Shown: in pieces, positions 1 through 7,532 of the stretch | Layout: each line of letters begins with the position of its first letter | Position numbering within the stretch: the first letter of the stretch is position 1 | Source: Euperipatoides rowelli | Lineage: Eukaryota > Onychophora > Udeonychophora > Euonychophora > Peripatopsidae | Length of the DNA: 10,506 nucleotides | Assembly: GCA_003024985.2 (NCBI GenBank) | Contig: PXIH01S0004999.1 | Reading direction: 5' to 3' (one strand) | Notes under the pieces: model-generated | The model's input: only the letters and a program-made list of their open reading frames with translations | Told to the model about the DNA's origin: nothing | The model's database searches: none | Made by a program: the position numbers and the translations under genes

Positions 1-284
1 AATTAGATTTGCATAGAGTGAAAATAGCCGTAAGTTAAAGAGGTCGTGCAGTGACGTTTTCACTCGTTGTTATCACTTTTTTGGGTTATTATATTGGATT
101 GTGTATCACGTGACTGACTTTTAAAAATATTAATATAAAATCAACGGAACATTAAATTAAAAAAAAATAGAAATTCATTAATTATATGGCTACACTTTCT
201 ATATGCATTAAAAAAAATTTGGTGATAGTAGGTCTATACCTTTAAATAATATTATACAAATTATAAAAAAAAAAGGCTGGAAAG
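1..284. other. A+T-rich sequence, no gene seen
   Basis: Very A+T-rich DNA with several A runs. A CACGTG hexamer at 107-112 is the only notable short motif and is not evidence of function alone. No open frame of useful length, no repeat unit and no RNA fold is visible. The 5' terminus of the inverted-repeat element that follows was looked for here and not found. Confidence 0.6.
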
Positions 285-461
285 TGATAAGGAATTACCA
301 CTCCATCGCCATATTGATGACGTATATTTTCTTTACAGTCCTAACCTTACCGTAATCCTCAAGCTTAGGATAATCTAGAGGTGAAATAATAATCTTTTGC
401 TGAGTGCTGATCTAGATAATTACCGTCTTGCATATTGGTGGGCAGATAACGGAACCTGACC
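285..461 (-). mobile_element. Decayed inverted-repeat transposon fragment (copy 1)
   Basis: The stretch 326-421 matches the reverse complement of about 5544-5642 over nearly its whole length, including shared words such as GTCCTAACCTTACC, AGGTGAAATAAT and GATCTAGATAATT. Its right end, 434-461, carries the terminal word TTGGTGGGCAGATAAC followed by GGAACCTGACC, which is also found at both ends of the full copy at 5491-5747. Relative to that copy, the stretch between the core and the terminal repeat is shortened, and a left terminal repeat is not recognisable, so this is a truncated or diverged copy. It is non-coding. The superfamily is not determined. Orientation is given relative to the copy at 5491-5747. 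Confidence 0.75.
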
Positions 462-649
462 CCCATTTCTTTTTCATTGCATTTTAGTTCCATATAACAG
501 GATTTTCTACTACATGATATTTTATAGGAATGTAATTAATCAGCTTTCAACCTGGTCCGATTTCAGAAACCGTCTTAAAGTAGTTTTGAGAACAGAATAA
601 ATAGAGGTTTTCATTGAAATTATTTTTTACCTTTTTCTAAAGTGTATAG
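462..649. other. Spacer, no gene seen
   Basis: Ordinary A+T-rich sequence between two mobile elements. No coding potential, repeat or fold stands out. Confidence 0.5.
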
Positions 650-1096
650 CATGGTTCTTCAACCTTTTTTCGTTTACAGCCCACTTTTACATATTTGCAC
701 AGATTTCAATAGGCCACCACCTACCATGACATCATTTCGGATTTGATGAGCTTTTTTTTTGGTTGGCAACATTTTATTGACTTCTTGTCAGATTTGATGA
801 GCTTTTTTTATTTTGGTTGATGACGTTTTATAGACTTCTTGTCAGATTTGATGAGCTTTTTTTATTTTGGTTGAGACATTTTATTGACTTCTTGTCGGGT
901 TTGACGAGCTTTTTTTTTATTGACTGGACGTTTTATTGACTTCTTGTCAGATTTGATGAGCTTTTTTTTTTTGGTTGACTGGACGTTTTATTGACTACTT
1001 GTCAGATTTGATGGGCTTTTTTTTTTAGTAAATTCATAACCGCCCACCAAAAATCGTAAAACGCCCACTGGTGTGTGTCCAGGTTGAAGAACCCTA
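650..1096. mobile_element. hAT-like non-autonomous element (MITE) with internal minisatellite
   Basis: The left end at 650-664 and the right end at 1082-1096 are inverted repeats sharing the 12-base core GGTTCTTCAACC. The right end read inwards is TAGGGTTCTTCAACC, which resembles the general form of hAT (Charlie-type) termini, a G-rich start followed by GGTTCT and a C-rich subterminal part. Both subterminal regions carry GCCCAC words (679-684, 1042-1047 and 1062-1067), as is usual in such elements. The centre is a minisatellite of six copies of about 53 bp. No transposase frame is present, so the element could only have moved with help from another. An 8-bp target duplication was looked for at 642-649 and 1097-1104 and is not visible, so the exact ends are uncertain. 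Confidence 0.7.
740..1024 (+). repeat. Minisatellite of about 53 bp, six copies
   Basis: The word GATTTGATGAGC followed by a T run recurs at 740, 791, 845, 898 (as GGTTTGACGAGC), 950 and 1005 (as GATTTGATGGGC), giving spacings of 51, 54, 53, 52 and 55 bases. Each unit reads roughly GATTTGATGAGC, a T tract, TTGGTTGA, a GACGTTTTATTGA-like segment, then CTTCTTGTCA. Length differences lie mainly in the T tract. The array sits wholly inside the hAT-like element and makes up most of its interior. Confidence 0.92.
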
Positions 1097-2192
1097 TGAA
1101 GGCTACTTGCTGTATAAGTTTTTATTTATTGTTTGCTAAAATGTAAAAATTGAATCTTTCTGACCAAATTGAAATCAAGAATTAATCGGTTAGAAAAAAT
1201 AGCATATCAGTTTATTAAAAATGACTAAAAATGCGTTCTCTCCATATTTGTGTAAGGTTCGTAAATAGATATTCCTTTTAAATAGTTTGTTTATAAATAA
1301 ATTATTTTATTAATTTTTTCTTCTTCTAAAAGTAGAATATTATTTTTAAAACCTCAGCTTTCTTAAATTAACAAAATTTACCGTTAAAATATTCTAAGCA
1401 TTTATCTCAGTTTTTTTTGTCATGTTTGTTTTAAAAGCTGTCTTTTGTTTGTGCTAAAAGAAAACAAAATTACCGTCTTCCAATTTTTATGTGTGTTATA
1501 TTAAGACAGATTTTTTTCTTCTTTTTTTCACTTTTTCTGAAAGCAATCGTAATGCTAGACGACATTTTACACAAGTTGAGTCCTGGTTAAAAATATCCAA
1601 ACATGTAGTGACATACAGAATGAATGTAATTCCTAATAGCAAACAAATGAAGATAAATTATAGGGAAGGTCAGCATTTTCGAATGAAATTTAATGATAAA
1701 ATGATTATTTCTCGTTGAAGACAAGTTGAGTCACTTCCTTTTTTATTGTGCCTGTATTTTCAATTTTCTTTTTGTTAGTGATCCTTAGTAGGCTATTAAA
1801 AAGGATTATTCGTTTGGTGTGGATTATAATTTTTTTTTAGTATTATTCCCACCTGGATTGAATATTTTTACATCCAGTCATTATGCTATAATTATTTTCT
1901 GTTAGGTACCACACTGTAAGAAAGTAATTCGGTGCAGTGTTGTTTCATTTAAAAATTATAATGGTGAAAAGATTAACTCTTTTACTACCAATGTTTATGA
2001 ATAAAAGGCTTTTAATGTGATGTTATTAATCCTTTCATTAGAAAATAAATTTATGGGGAAATTCTAATTGCCTGTGACTGAAAGTATAAGATACTTGCTT
2101 CATATCTGGCACTGATTGAAACCAGAAGTTTTTTAACTTCCCTTTTGAGAACTGCTTATGAAAGAGCCAAAAGCAGAAGGAAGTGCCATGAC
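1097..2192. other. A+T-rich spacer, no supported gene
   Basis: About 1.1 kb with no recognisable gene. A 75-codon open frame at 1491-1718 matches no family I know, begins in a polypyrimidine tract and shows no clear coding signature; I do not call it. A 12-base word ACAAGTTGAGTC is repeated at 1571-1582 and 1721-1732 and flanks 138 bases, which could be chance or the mark of a small insertion. Confidence 0.5.
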
Positions 2193-2905
2193 TTCCAAAT
2201 GGCCAATATACTAATGGATTACATTTTGTGGTTCTCCTCATTTTATCTTTGCAATAAAGAATTACCTTAGTTTCCATAATGGCCAATCTACTAATGGATT
2301 GGCATTTTGTGGTTCCCTTCATTTTATCTTTGCAACAAAGATTTGTTGTGGCTTCCATATTGGTCAATTTACTAATGGATTGACATTTTGTAGTTTTTCA
2401 CATTTTATCTTTGCAATAAAGAATTGCTGTGGCTTCCAAATGGCCAATCTACTAATAGGTTGTCATATTGTGGTTCTCCTCATTTTATTTTTGCAAATGT
2501 TTACCATAATTTCCATAATGGCCAATCTACTAATGGATTTTCATCTAGTGGTTCCCTTCATTTTATCTTTGCAACAAAGATTTGTTGCTTCCATATTGGT
2601 CAATTTACTAATGGAAGGACATTTTGTAGTTTTTCACATTTTATCTTTGCAATAAAGAATTGCTATGATTTCCATAATGGTCAATTTATTAATGGATTGA
2701 TATTTTGGGGTTATCAATTTATCTTTGCCATAAAAAATTGCTGTGGCTTCCAAAATGGTCAAATTACTAATGAATTGGCATGTTGTGATTTTTTTCATTT
2801 TATCTTTGCAATAAAGAATTGCCATGACTTCTATAATGGTTAAACTATTAATAGATTGTTGTTTTGCGGTTCTCCTCACTTTATTATTGCAATAAAGAAA
2901 TTATT
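2193..2905 (+). repeat. Satellite array, nine units of about 80 bp with a three-unit higher-order repeat
   Basis: Units start with TTCCATAATGG-like sequence at 2193, 2272, 2353, 2434, 2511, 2589, 2669, 2748 and 2829, spaced 77 to 81 bases. A typical unit runs TTCCATAATGG, CCAATCTACTAATGGATT, GGCATTTTGTGGTT, a C/T-rich stretch, CATTTTATCTTTGCAATAAA, then GAATTGCTGTGG. Units 1-3 resemble units 4-6 one for one: 1 and 4 share TTCTCCTCAT, 2 and 5 share TTCCCTTCAT and GCAACAAAGATTTGTTG, and 3 and 6 share TTCCATATTGGTCAATTTAC and TAGTTTTTCACAT. This gives a higher-order period of about 236-241 bases. Units 7-9 are more diverged. Most units carry AATAAA, a by-product of the repeat. Open frames on both strands across the array come from the period being near 81 bases and are not called as genes. 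Confidence 0.95.
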
Positions 2906-3649
2906 CATATGGGGAAATTGCTTAATAAAACATAAGCACAGACATTGATAGTTTGCCAATGCTTTATGGTAAAATCACAAAGTGCAAAACGTTAACCAAT
3001 ATATGAGTGAAAGAAAATATGTCTGCTATAGATTATTTACTGATGCACATATTGTAATAGGTTTATTATGAAACTGCAAATATTCATGCACTCATAGGGT
3101 TAAGATTATTATTGGTTAGTTTCATCAATAGATGTTTACATTCACATGAAATGAGGAAAATTTATTTACATAATATTTTACATTGCTCTCTGGTAGAATT
3201 ATTTTTTGAATTTCCAAGTTTTTCTTCTTAGGTCATTTTAAAGGTATAGTATTTATCTAAAGTTTTGCGAAGCAGACCCAAATAAGCGCACCTTTTTGAA
3301 AAACATTATTTTAAAGAATTATGTTTATAGCCAAACAAGTGGGCCGGGGCAGTTTTGCAGCGCATTATGCTAAAAAAAAGATTCATTAGCATGGGCAGAA
3401 CATGTGCACATGCTTAATTGATCACCATTCCATGGTATTGTTATTATTAAATTTGAAAAAAGTAATAATTTTTTTATTAGGCTATTTAAAATATAGAAGA
3501 AACCTGAATCATATTTTTTATTAAACATTTCATAGCTAAAATTAGCCTTCTTGTAAAGAAAATGAATATTAATTGTATTCATTCTTGGTAATTTTTTTTC
3601 TTTCACAAATTTTTAACATGAGCGGTCGCGTGTCGTATTTTTTACGATT
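2906..3649. other. A+T-rich spacer with a short G+C-richer patch
   Basis: No gene seen. Around 3270-3420 base composition is less A+T-rich, with words such as GTGGGCCGGGGCAG near 3340-3353. No terminal repeats or known element could be assigned to it. A 78-codon open frame on the minus strand at 3370-3606 looks like chance. Confidence 0.45.
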
Positions 3650-3663
3650 CATAGAATTCTATG
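3650..3663. repeat. 14-base perfect palindrome
   Basis: CATAGAATTCTATG equals its own reverse complement. It lies ten bases before the larger palindrome at 3674-3710 and just ahead of the tandem array of about 190 bp. Confidence 0.85.
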
Positions 3664-3673
3664 TATAAGTTTC

Positions 3674-3710
3674 TAAATATGTGTAATAATTAAATTATTA
3701 CACATATTTA
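3674..3710. repeat. Perfect 18-base inverted repeat with 1-base centre
   Basis: The left arm 3674-3691 (TAAATATGTGTAATAATT) and the right arm 3693-3710 (AATTATTACACATATTTA) are exact reverse complements around a single A at 3692. The structure abuts the first copy of the 190-bp tandem repeat, which begins two bases later. It could extrude as a cruciform or be a remnant of a transposon end; the sequence alone does not say which. Confidence 0.9.
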
Positions 3711-3711
3711 T

Positions 3712-4182
3712 GTTCTATTTTTTATCAGGAATTTTAATATACTGTATAAAGAAAATAAAATTCCAACAAACAGATTTTTTTAATATGATTTTATTTCTAA
3801 AAGTGCATTCATTACGCTTGTATATTACTGTAAATCCCGATAATACATTGTTAAATATTATATTTCAAAATCTATAACAGATAGAAAAAAACTTAAATAG
3901 TATTTTGATCTATTATTTGTCAGGAATTTTAATATATGAAGAAAAAAACATTCCAACAAACAGATTTTTGTTTATGATTATTTTTCTAAATCTCGCATTC
4001 ATTACGCTTGTATTTATATGTAAGCTATGTCGAGATAATGCATTGTTAAATATTTTAAAATCTATAACAGATAGAAATCAACTTAAATACCGGTAGTATT
4101 TTTTGTTCTATATAGGCCTATAAAGAAAAGAAAATTCCAACAAACAGATTTTTTTTTCTTTTATTTCTAAAAGTCGGTAGTA
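3712..4182 (+). repeat. Three tandem copies of a unit of about 190 bp, the last one internally deleted
   Basis: Copy 1 starts near 3712, copy 2 near 3907 and copy 3 near 4105. All contain ATTCCAACAAACAGATTTTT; its TTCCAACAAA core starts at 3761, 3951 and 4135. Copies 1 and 2 share in order CAGGAATTTTAATAT, GCATTCATTACGCTTGTAT, GATAAT-CATTGTTAAATATT and AAAATCTATAACAGATAGAAA, then end in AACTTAAATA. Copy 3 follows the unit up to TTTCTAAAAG (to about 4173), then jumps to CGGTAGTA at 4175-4182, the word that closes copy 2 at 4091-4098, so its middle is deleted rather than its end being lost. No protein can be supported from the array. Confidence 0.9.
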
Positions 4183-5062
4183 AAAAAAGAAAAAGCCAGT
4201 TTATCTTACATTTTCTTTTACTGTTTCTCTGTCGTTGGAGATAGAATTTTTTGTTTCTGATTTTTGAAATTTGGGTTAAATTCTGATTTTAAAAATATAT
4301 AAGTTTATTCCTAAATGTTTTATATTTGTATTACGCTACCTGAAAGTCAATTTATAACATCATCAGGTGCGTGTCGTAAAATTTATGCCTGGACGTCTTT
4401 TTATATTTAATTTTAAAAAATAATTATAAAATGGGCTATGTGCATGGTAAAAACCTACCAATATTGTAGGGGGGAGTTAGTTTTAGGAATAGAAGGCAGA
4501 TATAAATCCACAAGACCAAACATATAGACACATTTTATAAAAAATTGAATTTGTCATAAAACTTTTGACTGCAGGCTCGCTGGAAGGTTAAAAAGACAGT
4601 TAAATAGTAGATTGCAAATTCAGAGATTAAAATGGATTAATAATATGCCTTAGTTTCTACACTTTTTTTTTTACTGCACTAAGGTGCACATTTGCTGCTG
4701 ATTTTCTCCCAAGGTGCAAGTCATAAATACTATTTTCTGGACTTTCATTACAATAAACAGGTATAAGGTAAGTATTTTAATGAATCCTAGTTTTATATAA
4801 ATTATTATTTATACATTGTAAATTTTTGATACATCTATTTGAGATGAATCAAGATTTGAATCCAGGACTATATGCAGTGAAATGTTCCTCAGGGAATGTA
4901 TAAAAATAAGGATATAAAACACATTCATTCTTCATTTTTGTTCTTTCTTTTATTCATTTAAAACAAGTGAATCATCAGAATTTAAAATTTAAAGGGATGA
5001 GCAGAAATATACCTTCGTTTATGATTTTTTCAAAGTTATTTTGTTATAATTAACCGTTCTTA
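4183..5062. other. A+T-rich spacer, no gene seen
   Basis: About 880 bases without a recognisable gene. A word resembling a B box, GATTTGAATCC, occurs near 4852-4862 but has no partner A box at a suitable distance, so no tRNA or SINE is called. Confidence 0.5.
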
Positions 5063-5074
5063 AAGATGTCTTTG

Positions 5075-5086
5075 TGGAGCAGTTGG
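5075..5086 (+). promoter_or_regulatory. RNA polymerase III A box
   Basis: TGGAGCAGTTGG matches TRGYNNARNNGG except at the fourth base. With the B box it forms the internal type 2 promoter of the SINE-like unit. Confidence 0.65.
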
Positions 5087-5119
5087 TTAAGAATGCTGAC
5101 TGTAAATCCAGACAGTGCA

Positions 5120-5130
5120 GGTTTGAATCT
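5120..5130 (+). promoter_or_regulatory. RNA polymerase III B box
   Basis: GGTTTGAATCT matches GGTTCRANTCC with two substitutions, at the fifth and last bases. It lies at a normal tRNA-like distance from the A box. Confidence 0.65.
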
Positions 5131-5248
5131 TTCTCTAGACATGGATATTGTGTTTCTTTCTGACAAAGGACCTGGAAGAAGACTTTATGGCGAAGGTCTG
5201 GCTTGCCTAGGATTTTTTAACCCCGCTCCCCTGCTTTTTTTTTTTTTC

Positions 5249-5490
5249 AAGATGAAAGATTTTACACCCAAATTTTCTCTCATAGGACTCTTTATGATAA
5301 ATATTCTAGTCCAGTTATATATGAATCTGTTTATTATTATGTGATTGCATGGTATTAAAATATAGCTTTACTTTGATGTTATCACCTAGGATATTGTCAA
5401 GGATCTTCTTAAGTCCTCCCCCCCCTTGATTTTTAAATAATCAAATTTTTAATTCTTAAGCCCAAAACTTATGTAATTTTTAATGACTTA
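5249..5490. other. Spacer, no gene seen
   Basis: A+T-rich DNA with a short C run near 5417-5425. No coding or repeat feature. Confidence 0.45.
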
Positions 5491-5747
5491 TTGGTCAAGT
5501 TCCATTATATATCTGCCCACCAAAATGGCTGATTGTACTAAGCTGAAATTATCTAGATCAGTGCTCAGCAAAATATTATTTCACCTATAGATTACCATAG
5601 AGTTCAGAGTTATGGTAAGGTTAGGACTAAAGAAAATATACTAAAATCGGCGAGAAAAAATAGTAATTCTACACGCTACTACGTTTTAGTTGCCATGTGA
5701 CTCTTAACGTTAATTACATTGGTGGGCAGATAACTGAACCTGACCAA
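5491..5747 (+). mobile_element. Inverted-repeat non-autonomous transposon, 257 bp (copy 2, best preserved)
   Basis: The left end 5491-5523 reads TTGGTCAAGTTCC, then ATCTGCCCACCAA. The right end 5717-5747 is its imperfect inverted copy, with TTGGTGGGCAGATAACTGAA, then CCTGACCAA. Read inwards, both give TTGGTCA-GTTC, a short variable gap and ATCTGCCCACCAA, so the terminal repeats are about 30 bases. The interior has no coding frame. The core (about 5544-5642) recurs inverted at 326-421 and, partly, at 5958-6039, which shows a dispersed family. A clear target duplication is not visible; TTA precedes the left end and ATT follows the right end. The superfamily is left open. Confidence 0.85.
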
Positions 5748-5866
5748 ATTATTATCTAAAATTAAGTTTATGTAAGTTATATATTAAAATTATAAAAAAT
5801 TATAATATTTTTTTAAAAAAAAATCATTAATTAAAATTTTACCCTCTTATTTAAATTATTAAATAT
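5748..5866. other. A+T-rich spacer between two element copies
   Basis: Nearly pure A+T sequence without a feature. Confidence 0.4.
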
Positions 5867-5944
5867 GGCTGCTGTCGATGAACGAAATAAAGATAATCGG
5901 CCACAGGATTTACTAATTTCTCATGAATGAAATGGATAGCAGCC
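5867..5944. repeat. Stem-loop arms next to the copy 3 fragment
   Basis: GGCTGCTGTC at 5867-5876 and GATAGCAGCC at 5935-5944 are inverted copies with one mismatch, separated by 58 bases. They may be the ends of a small separate element or part of the element that provides copy 3. Confidence 0.55.
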
Positions 5945-5957
5945 TTATTTTGTTTCT

Positions 5958-6046
5958 ACAGTCCTAACCTTATCCTTACTCTGAACCCTAATTCCTACTA
6001 TTGTGCTCCAACCCTCTGATAATCAAGAGGTGAAATAATCAGAGGG
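5958..6046 (-). mobile_element. Internal fragment of the same inverted-repeat family (copy 3)
   Basis: ACAGTCCTAACCTTA at about 5959-5973, ACTCTGAACCCTA at about 5978-5990 and AGAGGTGAAATAAT near 6026-6039 line up in order with copy 1 and with the reverse complement of copy 2. The terminal repeats with TGCCCACCAA are missing. A 9-base stem, CCCTCTGAT (6012-6020) with ATCAGAGGG (6038-6046), spans the conserved AGGTGAAATA segment and is not present in the other copies. Orientation is relative to the copy at 5491-5747. Confidence 0.65.
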
Positions 6047-7266
6047 AGGGGAATTAAAAAATCCCTTCGACAAATTGGACCATTTATAAACAATTATTTT
6101 CTTCATTAATCGTATGGAATCTATTGTTTGTTGTAAAAGTTTGAACGATATAGCTAAATATGTCTTTCAAATCAAACTCGAGCATTTATAAATGTTGATA
6201 ATTATATATTTGTATTATTTGAATCGTAATTGTACCACCTTATTTATAAACCAAATACACATTTTTTCTATGTATTTTTTTCCATTTAAGCTGTTATTTG
6301 ATAGCAACACTGCTTCCAGTCTACGAAATAATTTTTAATGCTTTTAATCTTGGGGAATGCTTGCTTTGTTCTTTGATAACATGAAATGTAATGTATTGAT
6401 TATTGAGTTTCATCTCATTTCCATTTGAGACACAAAATCTAGATAAATTTACAAATAAAAAGAAGTCTTACATGATCTAAATTGACTTGGCTCTCTTACT
6501 AGTTGCTGCTTTTTAAAAATATTTGAGGAAATTGAAAATTCCAGTGTATTATGTTTAGCCTCAATCTATTGAGGCTAATATTAAAGTAAATAAAAGCCAA
6601 ATATAAAATGTTTTGAATTAATAGTTATTATGTCTCTGTAGAAATGCCACTGCTGATAATAATTTTTATTTATTTTTTAAAAAAAAAAACAACTGAGCTT
6701 TAGGACTATTGAAAATTAATCTTTTTTTTTTTTTTTTTAATTACCGTACCTTTGATGTGCACAATTTTATTTTAATTTTAGAAAAGCCATAGGACATGAA
6801 TAAAAATTGTTTTTCACTATTATGGCTGTATTGTAATCCAGTATTTCCCCGGGTCATTTCATTCTAGTTCACAACTAGTAAAGTTAAGACTCCTTAGGAA
6901 ACAAATTTTTATTAAAAGTTATTTTTTCTAAGTACAATTTTACATTGCCAAATAAATTCAGATAAAATTGTGTTAAAAATGATTTTTTTTACTTTACCAA
7001 TTTAATTTCACTTTGCCAAAATAAAAATGTAATGTTTAATTCATCAAATTTTCTTATTCTATTTAAAAAGGCAAAAAATTCAAGTTTTATAGGCTACCAA
7101 TGTTTACTATCAAAACCAAGAAAAATCCAGATATTTGCTTTGTTTAACTAAGCATGAAATTGAAATACTTAATGTATTTCTCTTTAGTAAGACATCATAA
7201 TGTTTAAATTTAGGAAGTGATTATTCCTACAGGAGAGGGGGAGATAAGACTTTCCTACCGTAGTAT
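6047..7266. other. A+T-rich spacer, no gene seen
   Basis: About 1.2 kb without a recognisable gene. It contains an 11-A run at 6679-6689, a 17-T run at 6722-6738 and the small hairpin at 6555-6578. The word TTATTCCTAC at 7221-7230 recurs at 7267-7276, 46 bases on, at the start of the next candidate element. Confidence 0.5.
6555..6578. repeat. Perfect 11-base inverted repeat, 2-base centre
   Basis: TTAGCCTCAAT (6555-6565) and ATTGAGGCTAA (6568-6578) are exact reverse complements around CT. The G+C content of the stem stands out from the surrounding A+T. No T run follows that would make it a terminator-like structure, and no role is inferred. Confidence 0.8.
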
Positions 7267-7532
7267 TTATTCCTACGGGGCACACTTAACCGAACAGATA
7301 ATTTGCTCATGCGTAGAATCATATACATTACATAATATTGTATTTAAATTCATATTTGCGTTTTTGAATTAGAAAGTGCCGTAGAAGCTAGCATGTTTTA
7401 CGTTATAACTTACTTAGTTTTAATTTAAAAAGATCTCCATTTCAACATTTCACTTTACAATCAGTTTGTGTTAGGGAAATACGATAATCGATCACTACGC
7501 ATGCTTAATTAACTACTTTAACGTAGGAATAA
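7267..7532. mobile_element. Possible inverted-repeat element, diverged
   Basis: TTATTCCTACG at 7267-7277 has its inverted copy with one difference, CGTAGGAATAA, at 7522-7532. Further in, CATGCGTAG at 7308-7316 is matched by CTACGCATG at 7495-7503. The spacing between the paired words differs by about 12 bases between the two sides and the sequence between them is diverged, so this is a candidate only. There is no coding frame inside. Confidence 0.4.

Larger units (their letters stand above)
5069..5248 (+). mobile_element. tRNA-derived SINE-like element
   Basis: The first 70 bases look like a tRNA-derived head. An A box at 5075-5086 (TGGAGCAGTTGG) fits the RNA polymerase III consensus at all but one position, and a B box at 5120-5130 (GGTTTGAATCT) lies 33 bases after the A box. 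ATGTCT at 5066-5071 can pair with AGACAT at 5137-5142 as in an acceptor stem. A TGTAAA at the anticodon-loop position recalls tRNA-Tyr, but the anticodon and T stems are broken and extra bases are present, so it is not a working tRNA. A G+C-richer body of about 110 bases follows and ends in a T tract near 5235-5247. A short AAGATG occurs before (5063-5068) and after (5249-5254) the unit and may be a target duplication. An 92-codon open frame over the same stretch is not called. Confidence 0.7.

Noticed and set aside
740-1024. CRISPR array
   Set aside because: The repeats are directly adjacent with no unique spacers, and the setting is eukaryotic; it is a minisatellite.
420-1485. Shared word AATTACCGTCTT at about 419 and 1469 as a dispersed repeat
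   Set aside because: Similarity does not extend beyond the word in either direction.
1491-1718. 75-codon plus-strand open frame
   Set aside because: It starts in a polypyrimidine tract, resembles no family I know, and open frames of this length are expected by chance in 10 kb on six frames. A short likeness of 1543-1565 to 9226-9246 (GTAATCGCAGTGCTAGAC-like) was too short to support a shared exon.
2299-2843. Overlapping open frames of 118 and 139 codons with a repeating peptide
   Set aside because: They follow the satellite units in different frames and are matched by open frames on the other strand. The period near 81 bases explains them.
3340-3425. Small element around GTGGGCCGGGGCAG and ACATGCTTAATT
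   Set aside because: ACATGCTTAATTGA resembles GCATGCTTAATTAA at 7499-7512, but the flanks do not match and no termini were found.
3370-3606. 78-codon minus-strand open frame
   Set aside because: No motif, low-complexity residues and no neighbouring gene signals.
3905-4096. 63-codon open frame with a hydrophobic stretch
   Set aside because: It lies within copy 2 of the 190-bp tandem repeat, and the same frame is interrupted in copy 1, so there is no sign of selection for a protein.
4852-4862. Second RNA polymerase III unit based on a B-box-like GATTTGAATCC
   Set aside because: No A box at a proper distance upstream and no tRNA-like pairing.
5068-5142. Functional tRNA-Tyr gene
   Set aside because: The boxes and a TGTAAA loop fit, but the anticodon and T stems contain mismatches and extra bases, and a non-tRNA body follows. 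A SINE head is the better reading.
5066-5344. 92-codon open frame
   Set aside because: It runs through the SINE-like unit, including the A box, B box and T tract, and is a by-product of that element.
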